From Novilysobacter antarcticus (lineage in GTDB: Bacteria > Pseudomonadota > Gammaproteobacteria > Xanthomonadales > Xanthomonadaceae), in contig NZ_JAIEUJ010000002.1 of the NCBI RefSeq assembly GCF_019802285.1, positions 62,001 to 126,000 on the forward strand: a DNA stretch of 64,000 bases, read 5' to 3'. The notes beneath the pieces are model-generated. The model was given only the letters and a program-made list of their open reading frames with translations. It did no database searches and was not told where the DNA came from. Of the stretch, positions 27,207-35,809 are shown piece after piece. A program made the position numbers and the translations under genes. The stretch's first letter is position 1, and the number at the start of each line of letters is the position of its first letter.

Positions 27207-28034
27207 GTGCAGCAACTCGAGGCCGTCGCAGCGGACGGTCATCGCTGGGAACTTCAGGCGGTGATCCCCGAGAACCCGACTGCCCGGCTTTTGTGGCTGC
27301 CTGCGCTAGGCGTTTCGGCGAGGCATTACCTGCCCTTGGCGCAGGCGCTGGCAGCGCGCGGCGTAGGGGTGTTCCTGCATGAGTGGCGCGGGCACGGCAG
27401 CAGCAGCCTCCGCGCCGGACGCGACTGCAACTGGGGCTATCGCGAAATACTGGAACTCGACCTGCCCGGCAGTGAGGCGGTCATGGCAAGCACGCTGGGA
27501 GCGGGCATGACACGGATCATGGGCGGCCACAGTCTGGGCGGACAGCTGGCGTGCTGTCGGGTGGCTTTGCATCCCGCCGCCGCGGCGCAGGTCTGGTTGG
27601 TTGGCAGTGGAGCGCCTTGGTGGCGGGCGTTCCCCGCGCCGGTGCGTTGGTGGCTGCTGGTCGCCGATCCCCTCCTGCCCTGGCTGGCGCGGATCAATGG
27701 CAAGCTGCCGGGTCGACGCATCGGTTTCGGTGGTCGCGAGGCACGCGGGCTGATCGTGGACTGGGCGCGCACCGCAAGGACGGGGCGCTACGCGGCTGAA
27801 GGACTGGATGCCGACCTGGAGGACGCACTCGCCTGCGCCTCACCCGCAATCCGTGGAGTGGTGCTGGCCGATGATTGGTACGCGCCGGAAAGCTCGCTGA
27901 ACTTTCTGCTCGGCAAGATGCCGCAGGCAAACATTTCGGTGACAACGCTGGACGACGCTGACCTGGGCATCGGTGCGGACCACTTCAAATGGATGAAGCA
28001 ACCGGATGCGGTGGCCCCTGCGTTACTGGGCTGA
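27207..28034 (+). CDS. Alpha/beta hydrolase
   Basis: A 275-residue serine-hydrolase-like protein with the nucleophile elbow GGHSLGGQLACC, the preceding LPALGVSARHYLPLAQAL and a late GIGADHFKWMKQP that could supply the catalytic histidine. Substrate unknown. The start is uncertain: GTG 27207 has AGGC at fair spacing, while TTG 27168 and TTG 27201 are alternatives. It follows thiD closely, and its last 50 bases overlap the convergent galE. Confidence 0.8.
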   Translation: MQQLEAVAADGHRWELQAVIPENPTARLLWLPALGVSARHYLPLAQALAARGVGVFLHEWRGHGSSSLRAGRDCNWGYREILELDLPGSEAVMASTLGAGMTRIMGGHSLGGQLACCRVALHPAAAAQVWLVGSGAPWWRAFPAPVRWWLLVADPLLPWLARINGKLPGRRIGFGGREARGLIVDWARTARTGRYAAEGLDADLEDALACASPAIRGVVLADDWYAPESSLNFLLGKMPQANISVTTLDDADLGIGADHFKWMKQPDAVAPALLG

Positions 28035-29145
28035 CCTGCAGTACTGGGCACCCTGCCTCCTCCGCAACCGGCGTTGCATCCCCAAGGGTAATACCTGAAG
28101 CCAGAACGCCCTCCGCGTGGCTGGCCACTTCAGGCACGGCGTAGCCATGCGGATTCATCCGCTGCCAACGCCACGTGTCCTCGCACATCGCGTCCACGCC
28201 CAGCTCGGCCCTCCAGCCCAGCAACTCCAGAGCGAGGCCGGGGTCGGCGTAGACCTCCGCCACGTCCCCCACACGCCGGTCAACGATCCGGTAGGGAACC
28301 CGCCGGCCGGACGCGCGCTCGAATGCCTTGACCAGCTCGAGAACGCTGATGCCACGCCCGGTACCCAGATTGATCGTCGCGCTGCGGTCCTCGCGCAGCA
28401 TGAACTCCAGCGCGTCGGCGTGGGCGCGGGCCAGGTCCATGACGTGGATGTAGTCGCGCACGCCAGTGCCATCGATGGTCGGCCAGTCGCCGCCGTACAC
28501 GGCCAGCCGCTTGCGCCGACCCACTGCCACCTGCGAGATATAGGGCATCAGGTTGCTCGGCTCACCGCCGGGGTCCTCGCCGATGCGTCCGGACGGATGC
28601 GCTCCTACCGGGTTGAAGTAACGCAGGTTGACCGCGCGGAAGTCCGGATCGTGCTGGCAAAGGTCCTCGATCAGCTGCTCCGTTACCAGCTTGCTGCGTC
28701 CGTACGGATTGGTCACCCGCAGCGGTGCGTCCTCGCGGACAGGCACCGAGTCGGGGTCGCCGTAAACGGTGGCCGATGAGCTGAACACCAGGCGGCCCAC
28801 GCCGGCGTCACGCATCGCCTGGAGCAGGTGGATCGTCCCGCAGATGTTGTTGTCGAAATAGGCCAGTGGTCGCGCGCAGGACTCGCCCACCGCCTTGAGC
28901 GCGGCGAAGTGGACCACGGCGTCGAAACGCGGGCCGGCGAACAGGCTGCCGACGGCATGGCGATCGCGCAGGTCCACGCGGTGGCACAGCGGCGTTTTGC
29001 CGAGGATCTCACCCAGACGTTGCAGCACGATCGGCGAGCTGTTGACAAAACTGTCGGCGATCACGAGCTCGTGGCCGCGTTCGGCGAGTACCGCACAGGT
29101 GTGGCTTCCGATGTAGCCGGCGCCGCCGCAGACAAGGATCCGCAT
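27985..29145 (-). CDS. galE: UDP-glucose 4-epimerase with unusual C-terminal extension
   Basis: Interconverts UDP-glucose and UDP-galactose, a sugar nucleotide supply step for the adjacent polysaccharide locus. It has the NAD loop GGAGYIGSHT, catalytic SSSATVYG and YGRSK, RYFNPVGAHPSGRIGEDP and the family's end CEDTWRWQRMNPHGY. Standard GalE stops there at about 338 residues; this one continues for 51 more (AVPEVASHAEGVLASG onward), reading 50 bases into the convergent hydrolase gene. The extension looks like recent read-through of a lost stop rather than a domain. Divergent from the export genes. Confidence 0.95.
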   Translation of the reverse strand: MRILVCGGAGYIGSHTCAVLAERGHELVIADSFVNSSPIVLQRLGEILGKTPLCHRVDLRDRHAVGSLFAGPRFDAVVHFAALKAVGESCARPLAYFDNNICGTIHLLQAMRDAGVGRLVFSSSATVYGDPDSVPVREDAPLRVTNPYGRSKLVTEQLIEDLCQHDPDFRAVNLRYFNPVGAHPSGRIGEDPGGEPSNLMPYISQVAVGRRKRLAVYGGDWPTIDGTGVRDYIHVMDLARAHADALEFMLREDRSATINLGTGRGISVLELVKAFERASGRRVPYRIVDRRVGDVAEVYADPGLALELLGWRAELGVDAMCEDTWRWQRMNPHGYAVPEVASHAEGVLASGITLGDATPVAEEAGCPVLQVSPVTQGPPHPVASSI

Positions 29146-29272
29146 CGGGACTTCCTGGAATCAGTGACAGATACCCGGACCAACGCGATTCCCCGCCGAT
29201 AGCGGCTACGGATGACCGCTTCGCAGCCGCCCGGACGCCCCGTTCCGCGGCCGCCGCAGTGTGATGACCTGC

Positions 29273-29289
29273 CTGGCGCGTGATTGGCG
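29273..29289 (+). promoter_or_regulatory. Candidate sigma-54 promoter of the exopolysaccharide export operon
   Basis: CTGGCGCGTGATTGGCG has GG at 29275-29276 and GC at 29287-29288, the invariant -24/-12 pairs at the required 10-base spacing. It matches most of the CTGGCAC...TTGC consensus, with four deviations. The predicted start near 29300 falls just before a GGGGA ribosome-binding site and the ATG at 29314. Exosortase-A type loci are known to be controlled through sigma-54 (PrsK/PrsR), which makes the match relevant; no PrsR is in the window. Confidence 0.4.
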
Positions 29290-29313
29290 TTATTGCTGGA
29301 TAACGGGGACTTT

Positions 29314-29946
29314 ATGGAAATTCACATGAAAATCGTTCGATACGTTGCTTTCCTGCTGCTGGTCGCCGTCGTCTCTGCCTGCGCCTCGGGGAGGGGCACC
29401 CTCGACCCGCCGCCGGAACGCACCCAGGCCGCCGTCGACGACTACCTGATCGGCGTCGATGACATCGTCCAGGTCACGGTCTGGCGCAACCCCGAGCTCG
29501 GCGTGACCGCACCGGTTCGCCCGGACGGCAAGATCTCCGTTCCGCTGGTCGGGGACGTGGTCGCCGGGGGGCGCACCTCGGCTGCGGTGGCAGCGGACAT
29601 TCAGGAAAAACTCGCCGACTTTGTACGGACTCCGCAGGTAGCAGTGATCCTGACCGAGTTGCGCAGCCACGAATATCTTTCCCGCGTGCGGGTCACCGGA
29701 GCGGTCCGCCAGCCAGTCTCGATCCCGTACCGGCAGGGCATGACCGTGCTGGACGCGGTGCTGGCCGCGGGCGGCACCACCGAATTTGCCGCTGCCGACC
29801 GCGCCGACCTGTACCGGAAGAACGGTGACGACTCCAGTTCGGCGCACGCGGTGAATCTGGACCGCATCCTCAATCACGGCGATCTATCGACCAACTACCG
29901 GGTGGCACCGGGCGACATCATCACCGTTCCGGAACGTACCTTCTGA
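29314..29946 (+). CDS. Polysaccharide export lipoprotein (Wza-like, short form)
   Basis: Outer-membrane-associated export protein of 210 residues. The lipoprotein signal MKIVRYVAFLLLVAVVSAC is followed by the polysaccharide export domain (DYLIGVDDIVQVTVWRNPELG, VRPDGKISVPLVGDVVAGG) and an SLBB domain (VTGAVRQPVSIPYRQGMTVLDAVLAAGG). It is much shorter than E. coli Wza and resembles the short export proteins of exosortase-A loci. ATG 29314 has GGGGA five bases upstream; ATG 29326 with GGAA is an equal alternative. It overlaps the next gene by one base. Confidence 0.92.
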   Translation: MEIHMKIVRYVAFLLLVAVVSACASGRGTLDPPPERTQAAVDDYLIGVDDIVQVTVWRNPELGVTAPVRPDGKISVPLVGDVVAGGRTSAAVAADIQEKLADFVRTPQVAVILTELRSHEYLSRVRVTGAVRQPVSIPYRQGMTVLDAVLAAGGTTEFAAADRADLYRKNGDDSSSAHAVNLDRILNHGDLSTNYRVAPGDIITVPERTF

Positions 29947-31529
29947 TGGCCACTCACGCACTCCCCGGTCCTGGTGGCCCATCGGTCCCGGGCAAGCCCC
30001 GCGACCTGACCCCCCAGGAACTGATACCGGTCCTGCTCAGGGAGGCGCGCAAACGCCTGGTGCCCCTGGTCTCGATCTTCGCCGCGGTCGCCCTGCTGAC
30101 ACTGTTGGTCGGAGTGTTCGTCATCCCGCGGAACTACTCGGCTTCGGTGACCATCCTGGCCAAGGACAGCGACATCATCCAGCCACTGCTGGAAGGTCGC
30201 GCCGTGTCCACGGGAGTGGCCGACCGCGCCGGCATGGCGCGCCAGATCCTCTTCAGCCGCAAGATCCTCGAGCAGATCCTCGCCATCGGCAACTGGAAAG
30301 AGGCCAACCCCAATCCTGTGGAACAGGAGCGCCTGATGGAGGAGATCCGCAAGCGCACCCTGATCGACAGCCCGCGACCGGACCTGGTGCAGATCACCTA
30401 CCAGGACCGCGACCCGCAGCGGGCGTTCGACGTGACGGAGGCGTTCGGCTCGATGCTCATCACCGAGGCACTGGCCACCAAGGCACGCGAGAGCCGCGAC
30501 GCCTACGAGTTCATCGACAGCCAAGTCAGTGCGTACCACGCCAAACTCACCGGCGCGGAGAACAACCTGCAGCAATACCGGTCCGAGAACGTCGACGCGC
30601 AACCCGGCAGTGCGACCGACGTGAACGCGCGGATCGTCTCGCTGCGCAACCAGGTCGAACAGACCCGCATGACCATGCAGGAGCAGCAGTCGCTGGGCGC
30701 GTCGCTGAGCTCCCAGCTGTCGGGGGAATCCGCGGTGTCGCGCGCGCAGACGCGCGAGAACCTGCTGAGCAGCCAGTACATGGAACTGCAGGCCGAGCGT
30801 GACCGGCTGATGCTGAGCTTCACCGAGCAGCATCCCGACGTGGTTCGGGTGACTCTGCAGATGCAGGACATCCAGCAGAATCTGGCACGCGCGCAGACGC
30901 GGGTCGATCCGCCGCTGCCGGGTATCGAGTCTGCCGAAGCCCAGGCCAATCCGCTCTACCGCGAGCTGCGCAGCCAGTTGGCGCTGGCCCGCCGTGAGGG
31001 CGCCGCGGCGGGTTCACGACTCAGCGCAGCGCAATCAATGTTGGCGGAAGAGCTGGACCGCAGCCGGCGCATCGCTGCCTCCGAGGGTGCGCTGGCGGAG
31101 CTGACCCGCGATTACGAGGTCAACCGGGAGATCTACCAGGATCTGCTGCGGCGGCGCGAGAACGCGCGGGTATCGATGGGCCTGGACGAGGCCAACCGCG
31201 GGCTGACCCTGAAGATCCAGGACCCCGCGATCATGCCCTTGCGGCCCTCGGGGATGCGCCTGATGCACATCGCCGCAGCGGGGCTGCTGCTGGCGATCGT
31301 GCTGCCGATGGCGCTGGTCTTCCTGTTGGCACGCTTTGATCCTCGGATCCGGTCGGCACGCCTGATCGAGGCACAGAGCCGCTTCCCCCTTCTGACCACC
31401 ATTCCCGCGTATGCGACACCCCGGGAGCGTCGTCATGAGCTCTACGGAAAGCTGGGCAGCGTGACCATGATCCTGATCGTGGTGCTCGCCTACGTCGCCA
31501 CCTACGCCTTGAAGATGTCCCACGCATGA
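29946..31529 (+). CDS. Chain-length determinant (Wzz/GNVR, exosortase-A-locus type)
   Basis: A 527-residue inner-membrane protein that sets polysaccharide chain length. Membrane segments lie near residues 41-60 (VSIFAAVALLTLLVGVFVIP) and 440-460 (IAAAGLLLAIVLPMALVFLL), and a third lies at the end (MILIVVLAYVATYAL). The large periplasmic part is a long coiled coil (about 170-400), with the GNVR-like end ELTRDYEVNREIYQDLLRRRENARVSMG. The C-terminal position of the third helix and the coiled coil fit the chain-length proteins of exosortase-linked loci. Confidence 0.9.
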   Translation: MATHALPGPGGPSVPGKPRDLTPQELIPVLLREARKRLVPLVSIFAAVALLTLLVGVFVIPRNYSASVTILAKDSDIIQPLLEGRAVSTGVADRAGMARQILFSRKILEQILAIGNWKEANPNPVEQERLMEEIRKRTLIDSPRPDLVQITYQDRDPQRAFDVTEAFGSMLITEALATKARESRDAYEFIDSQVSAYHAKLTGAENNLQQYRSENVDAQPGSATDVNARIVSLRNQVEQTRMTMQEQQSLGASLSSQLSGESAVSRAQTRENLLSSQYMELQAERDRLMLSFTEQHPDVVRVTLQMQDIQQNLARAQTRVDPPLPGIESAEAQANPLYRELRSQLALARREGAAAGSRLSAAQSMLAEELDRSRRIAASEGALAELTRDYEVNREIYQDLLRRRENARVSMGLDEANRGLTLKIQDPAIMPLRPSGMRLMHIAAAGLLLAIVLPMALVFLLARFDPRIRSARLIEAQSRFPLLTTIPAYATPRERRHELYGKLGSVTMILIVVLAYVATYALKMSHA

Positions 31530-31536
31530 GACCGCG

Positions 31537-32304
31537 ATGAATCTTATCGACACTCCGGAACCGCCCGTGAAACGAACCCAGGAGCTTGCTTCCCCCTCCC
31601 ACGGCGACGACGCGGAGTCGCGTTCGCTGCACCGAGTCCGCGAGGTGGCGCCGCTGAGCCCGCGGGCGCTGGAAGACCGCAGGCTGATCCATCGCCAGGA
31701 CTCGGCACGGGTCCAGGCGGACGCCTTCCGCGACCTGCGCACACGCCTGCTGACCCTCGGGGGCAAGCAGAACTTCGTCACCCTGGTGGTGCCGGTCGGC
31801 CACGGCTGTGGGGGCAGTTTCGTAGCGCGCAACCTTGCGCTCGCCTTTGCGTTCGACGAGATCAAGACCGCGCTGCTGGTGGATTGCGACGCCCTCCATC
31901 CCAGCCAGCACACCGTCATGGGCGTCAACCCCGTCAACGGCGGGCTGATGGATTACCTGCGCGACAGCAGCAACGGGCTGCAGCAGATCCAGTACCCGAC
32001 CGGCATCCCGCGCATGCACCTGATTCCGAACGGGGGAAGGCATGAGATCTCCGGCGAGTACTTCACCTCCCCGCGCGCCCGGACGATGATCGACTCGCTG
32101 CGCGGAAGCAATCCGGATCGCTACATCATCCTGGACGGGCCGTCGGTGCTGAACTCGCCCGATGCACGGATCCTCTCGGAGCTTGCCGACCTGGTGGTCC
32201 TGGTGGCCGGATACGGCAAGGTGACCATGAAGAACATCGAGGAGGCGGCGGCGAACTTCGACCCCGCAAAACTCGCTGGAATCGTCTTCAATGACCTGCC
32301 CTGA
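31537..32304 (+). CDS. CpsD-like tyrosine-kinase-family protein with degenerate P-loop
   Basis: A 255-residue MinD/CpsD-like protein, normally the cytoplasmic kinase partner of the chain-length determinant just upstream. The Walker A region reads PVGHGCGGSFVARNLA (86-101): aligned with the family's GEGKS/T, the lysine is Gly93. The Walker A' region is TALLVDCDALHPSQH, keeping the aspartates, and DRYIILDGPSVLNSPDA stands for Walker B. There is no C-terminal tyrosine cluster; it ends FNDLP. It may therefore be a regulator rather than an active kinase. It overlaps the barrel gene by 14 bases. Confidence 0.85.
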   Translation: MNLIDTPEPPVKRTQELASPSHGDDAESRSLHRVREVAPLSPRALEDRRLIHRQDSARVQADAFRDLRTRLLTLGGKQNFVTLVVPVGHGCGGSFVARNLALAFAFDEIKTALLVDCDALHPSQHTVMGVNPVNGGLMDYLRDSSNGLQQIQYPTGIPRMHLIPNGGRHEISGEYFTSPRARTMIDSLRGSNPDRYIILDGPSVLNSPDARILSELADLVVLVAGYGKVTMKNIEEAAANFDPAKLAGIVFNDLP

Positions 32305-33640
32305 CGACTCCTTGCTGGCCGACAGGACGGGCCCGGGCAACCGTGTCCGCAGCAAGGCGTGCATCCCGGCAATCACGACGGCCCTGCTGGCCGCGATGTC
32401 CGGCAACACCGACGCGGCCCGGGTCGACTACGCAATTGACACCGGCGTCGAACACGACGACAACGTGCGAGTGGAGGCGGTCAACCCGGCCTCCGAACTG
32501 ACCTGGCGCACCGGCCTTGGCTTTCTTGCCACCGAATCCAACTCGACCATCCAGGCAAGCGTCAACGGCCGCGTCGATTACCGGGCATTCACTGACAACG
32601 CCTACGACAACACCTTGGAAGGCGTGCTCGACGGCCGACTGAATTGGGTGGTGTTGCCCGATCGCTTGAGCTTCACCCTCGACGAGCGTCTCCAACTGGA
32701 GGCTATTGACCGCTTCGCGGCCGATTCGCCGGACAACCGCCAGCAGATCAACGTCGTGTCGCTGGGTCCGAACCTGTTCTTCAATGTCGGTCAGACCATG
32801 CGCGGCCAGATCGAAGCCCGCTACATCGATACCCATGCCGAAGTCACTCCCCAGTTCAACTCACAGCGCCTCGGCGTGGCGCTGCGGGCGATCAAGGATC
32901 TCGGCCCGTCCAGTGCACTCTCCATCAACGCGCAAACGCAGGATGTCAACTTCGACGACGATCTGCTTTCCCTGGACTACAAGCGCAACGATCTGTACGC
33001 CCGCTATGAACGCACCTTCCCCAACTTCGATTTCGGCGTTGATGTCGGCTACTCGCACCTGAACTATCGCGATGCCGACGATCGCTCCAATCCGCTGGTC
33101 CGCGCGCAACTGGCGTGGCGGCCGAGCCACCGCAGCCGTCTCACTCTGTTTGCTGCCAACCAGTTCGCCGATGCCGCCTACACCGCCATCAGCGACGTTG
33201 GCACCACGTCCATCCCGGAACGGGTGTTGATCGACGGCCGGACCATCACCGCCGCAATCTATGAGGAGAAGCGGGTCGCTTTGGGCTACGACTACCGCGG
33301 AGAACGGGCAACGTTCGCGGTTGCGCCGTACGCGCAGAAAATCGACTACCCCGACCCGCTCAACGACGACGAGGACAACCGCGGCGTGACGATCGGATTC
33401 GACTACCGCCTGCGTCCGACCCTGATGCTCACCTCCTATCTGAATTTCGAACGGGTCCAGTACCAGCAGAGCGATCGCACCGACGACACACGCCACCTGA
33501 GCCTTGGGCTGGACAAGCAGTGGTCACGGCACTGGAGCACGGGGCTGAGCTATTACCGCTACGAGCGCACCAGCGATCTGGCCACCGCCGAAGCCAAGCA
33601 GAACGTCTGGTACCTGAGCATCACCTACCGCAACCGGTAG
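32291..33640 (+). CDS. Outer-membrane beta-barrel protein of the polysaccharide export set
   Basis: A 449-residue protein with a signal-like start (ACIPAITTALLAAMSGNTDAARV) and then repeated amphipathic strands rich in aromatic girdle residues (LGVALRAIKDLGPSSALSI, DLYARYERTFPNFDFGVDVG), ending SYYRYERTSD...WYLSITYRNR, a typical barrel end. It resembles the outer-membrane proteins annotated as PEP-CTERM-system associated. It probably forms or assists the outer-membrane route for the polymer. Its ATG lies inside the end of the preceding gene. Confidence 0.8.
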   Translation: MTCPDDSLLADRTGPGNRVRSKACIPAITTALLAAMSGNTDAARVDYAIDTGVEHDDNVRVEAVNPASELTWRTGLGFLATESNSTIQASVNGRVDYRAFTDNAYDNTLEGVLDGRLNWVVLPDRLSFTLDERLQLEAIDRFAADSPDNRQQINVVSLGPNLFFNVGQTMRGQIEARYIDTHAEVTPQFNSQRLGVALRAIKDLGPSSALSINAQTQDVNFDDDLLSLDYKRNDLYARYERTFPNFDFGVDVGYSHLNYRDADDRSNPLVRAQLAWRPSHRSRLTLFAANQFADAAYTAISDVGTTSIPERVLIDGRTITAAIYEEKRVALGYDYRGERATFAVAPYAQKIDYPDPLNDDEDNRGVTIGFDYRLRPTLMLTSYLNFERVQYQQSDRTDDTRHLSLGLDKQWSRHWSTGLSYYRYERTSDLATAEAKQNVWYLSITYRNR

Positions 33641-33684
33641 ACGCGATCGCCACTGGCCCAGACCCACCACCAGGATCGAACACG

Positions 33685-34509
33685 ATGGAAACGTTTGCCT
33701 CGCTTCGCCATTGGGCGCGCAACTCTCCGCACCCCACGGCGGCGACCTTGCGCGACCTGCGCCAGCGCGGTCGTCGTTTCACCCTGCCCGCTCCGCGCGC
33801 GGTATTGCTGCCGTACCTGTGGTTGTTTCTTGCACTACGCTCGATCGTGTTCTTCGTGCGCCGGGTACTGATCGCCGAACCCCTGTTCAAGGCGTATTGC
33901 ACGCGCGTCGGCAAGGGCGTCACCACGGGCATATTCGTGCCCTGGGTGCATGGCAGCGGAGAGCTGTTGGTGGGCGACCATGTCCATGTCAGCGGCAAGT
34001 TGAGCATCCACTTTGCCGCCAGCTTCGTGGAGCGACCGCGGCTGGTGATCGGAGACCACACGGACCTGTCGCACGATGTCATGTTCGTCGTCGGCCGCGA
34101 AATCCGGCTCGGCTCCCATGTGCAGGTTGCCGGTGGAGTCTCCTTCCGCGACTCCGGTGGCCACCCGGTCGATCCGGGGCAGCGTCAGGCCGGAGCGGCC
34201 CCCGACCTGGCCGACGTCAAACCCGTGGTGGTCCACGACAACGTGTGGATCGGCACCGGCGTGCTGGTGATGCCCGGTACCGAGATCGGTGAAGGCAGCA
34301 TCGTGTCCGCGCACGCGGTCGTGTCCGGCGTGATCCATCCCTACACGGTGGTCGCCGGCAATCCAGCGCGGCGAATCGGGATGCTGACGCCACCGCCGGG
34401 CCGGGAGCACCTGGTGCCCGCGCCACCGGCCGCCAGGGCAACCGCCACAAGCGCAGCGGCCGCCGCCACTACGGCGCCCGGCTGTCCGTCATCCGCGCAA
34501 TCGACGTAA
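33685..34509 (+). CDS. Left-handed beta-helix acyltransferase (hexapeptide family)
   Basis: A 274-residue O- or N-acetyltransferase. After a hydrophobic N-terminal stretch (VLLPYLWLFLALRSIVFFV, about residues 40-58) come hexapeptide turns: GELLVGDHVHVSGKLSIHF, RLVIGDHTDLSHDVMFV, and NVWIGTGVLVMPGTEIGEGSIVSAHAVVSG, ending VVAGNPARRIG, the usual cap of galactoside/colanic acid type enzymes. The last 35 residues are low-complexity Ala/Thr/Pro. It likely acetylates the polysaccharide repeat unit. Last gene of the plus-strand export block. Confidence 0.85.
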   Translation: METFASLRHWARNSPHPTAATLRDLRQRGRRFTLPAPRAVLLPYLWLFLALRSIVFFVRRVLIAEPLFKAYCTRVGKGVTTGIFVPWVHGSGELLVGDHVHVSGKLSIHFAASFVERPRLVIGDHTDLSHDVMFVVGREIRLGSHVQVAGGVSFRDSGGHPVDPGQRQAGAAPDLADVKPVVVHDNVWIGTGVLVMPGTEIGEGSIVSAHAVVSGVIHPYTVVAGNPARRIGMLTPPPGREHLVPAPPAARATATSAAAAATTAPGCPSSAQST

Positions 34510-34573
34510 CAGGCACGTCATCGTCGGAGCCCGGCACTGCGGCATGGCGCGCGTGGCCTTTCGCGGCCCAACC

Positions 34574-35809
34574 TCAGACCAGCGCTTCCACCACGTCGGG
34601 ATGACCGAGGAAGCCGCGCGGACTCGCGCTGCGGCCGTAGGCGCCGGATTGGAAGACCACCACCAGATCCCCAACCTGCGCGACCGCCAGGTCCATCCGG
34701 TCGGCCAGCAGGTCCAATGGCGTGCACAGCGGTCCCACGACGCTGGCGACCTCTCGCGCGCCGGTGCGGGCGTTGATCGCTACCGGGTAGTTCCTGCGCA
34801 GTACCTGGCCGAAATTGCCCGACGCGGCGAGGTGGTGGTGCATGCCGCCGTCGACAACGAGGAACACCTGGCCCCGGGACAGCTTGCGGTCAACCACGCG
34901 GGTGACATAAAGCCCCGCCTCTCCTACCAGGTACCGCCCCAGTTCGATGACCAGATTCGCGCCGGGCATGTCGGTTTGCGCGCGTTGGGCCAGGGTGGCG
35001 AGGTTGTCGGCCACTGGCGCCAGGTCCAGCGGTGACTCCCCGGCCGTGTACGGAATGCCGAAGCCGCCACCCAGGTTCAAGCTGCGCATCGGGGCAGGCA
35101 GCACGTCCTGCCACTCCAGTGCCTGCTCGTAGCTGCGTGTCTGGGCCTCGACGATGGCTGCCTGGCGCAGGTTCTGCGAGCCGGCGAACATGTGGAAGCC
35201 CTCGAAGGCCAGGCCGGCGGCGGCGATCTCGCCCAGCAGCTCGGGCACCAGCTCGGAATCGACGCCGAACTGACGCGCCCCGCCGCTCATCTTCATCCCT
35301 GACGCTTTCAGCTCGAACGGCAGGTTCACGCGCACTGCCACCCGTGCCGGGCGCCCGTGGTCCTCGCTGGCGCGGGCCAGGATCGCGACCTCACGGAAGG
35401 ACTCGATATTCACCAGGATGCCTGCCGCGCTCGCCTGCCGGAGTTCATCCTCGGACTTGCCGGGTCCCGCAAAGCTGATGTGTTCAGCGGCCATGCCCGA
35501 ATCCAGCGCCACCCGCAGCTCGCCGGCAGAGGCCACGTCGATGCCATCGACGAGACCCGCCATGTGGCAGACCAGCGCCGGCATCGGGTTGGCCTTCATC
35601 GCGTAATGGATGTGAACCTGCGGCGGCAGCTGCGCGCGCAGGGCCGATGCCCGCTCGCTGAGGGCGGCGCGGTCGTACAGGTAACAGGGCGTGCCACCGA
35701 CGGCGCTGACCACCCGCGACAACGGCTGGTCACCGGCCAGCAGCAACTCGCCGTCGCTGTCGCGTGGCCACTGATCCGCTGGATTGTATTTCCCCCCGGT
35801 CCCCGTCAT
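34574..35809 (-). CDS. PLP-dependent amino acid decarboxylase (exosortase-A-locus type)
   Basis: Fold type III decarboxylase (411 residues) related to diaminopimelate and ornithine decarboxylases. The PLP lysine is in HIHYAMKANPMP (K72), the phosphate loop is NLGGGFGIPY, and the active-site cysteine segment is VVGPLCTPLDLLADRM. A subfamily of such enzymes occurs next to an acyl-AMP ligase and a carrier protein in exosortase-A loci, and those genes are in this same operon. The substrate is unknown. The ATG overlaps the glycosyltransferase stop (ATGA at 35809-35806). Last gene of the operon. Confidence 0.9.
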   Translation of the reverse strand: MTGTGGKYNPADQWPRDSDGELLLAGDQPLSRVVSAVGGTPCYLYDRAALSERASALRAQLPPQVHIHYAMKANPMPALVCHMAGLVDGIDVASAGELRVALDSGMAAEHISFAGPGKSEDELRQASAAGILVNIESFREVAILARASEDHGRPARVAVRVNLPFELKASGMKMSGGARQFGVDSELVPELLGEIAAAGLAFEGFHMFAGSQNLRQAAIVEAQTRSYEQALEWQDVLPAPMRSLNLGGGFGIPYTAGESPLDLAPVADNLATLAQRAQTDMPGANLVIELGRYLVGEAGLYVTRVVDRKLSRGQVFLVVDGGMHHHLAASGNFGQVLRRNYPVAINARTGAREVASVVGPLCTPLDLLADRMDLAVAQVGDLVVVFQSGAYGRSASPRGFLGHPDVVEALV

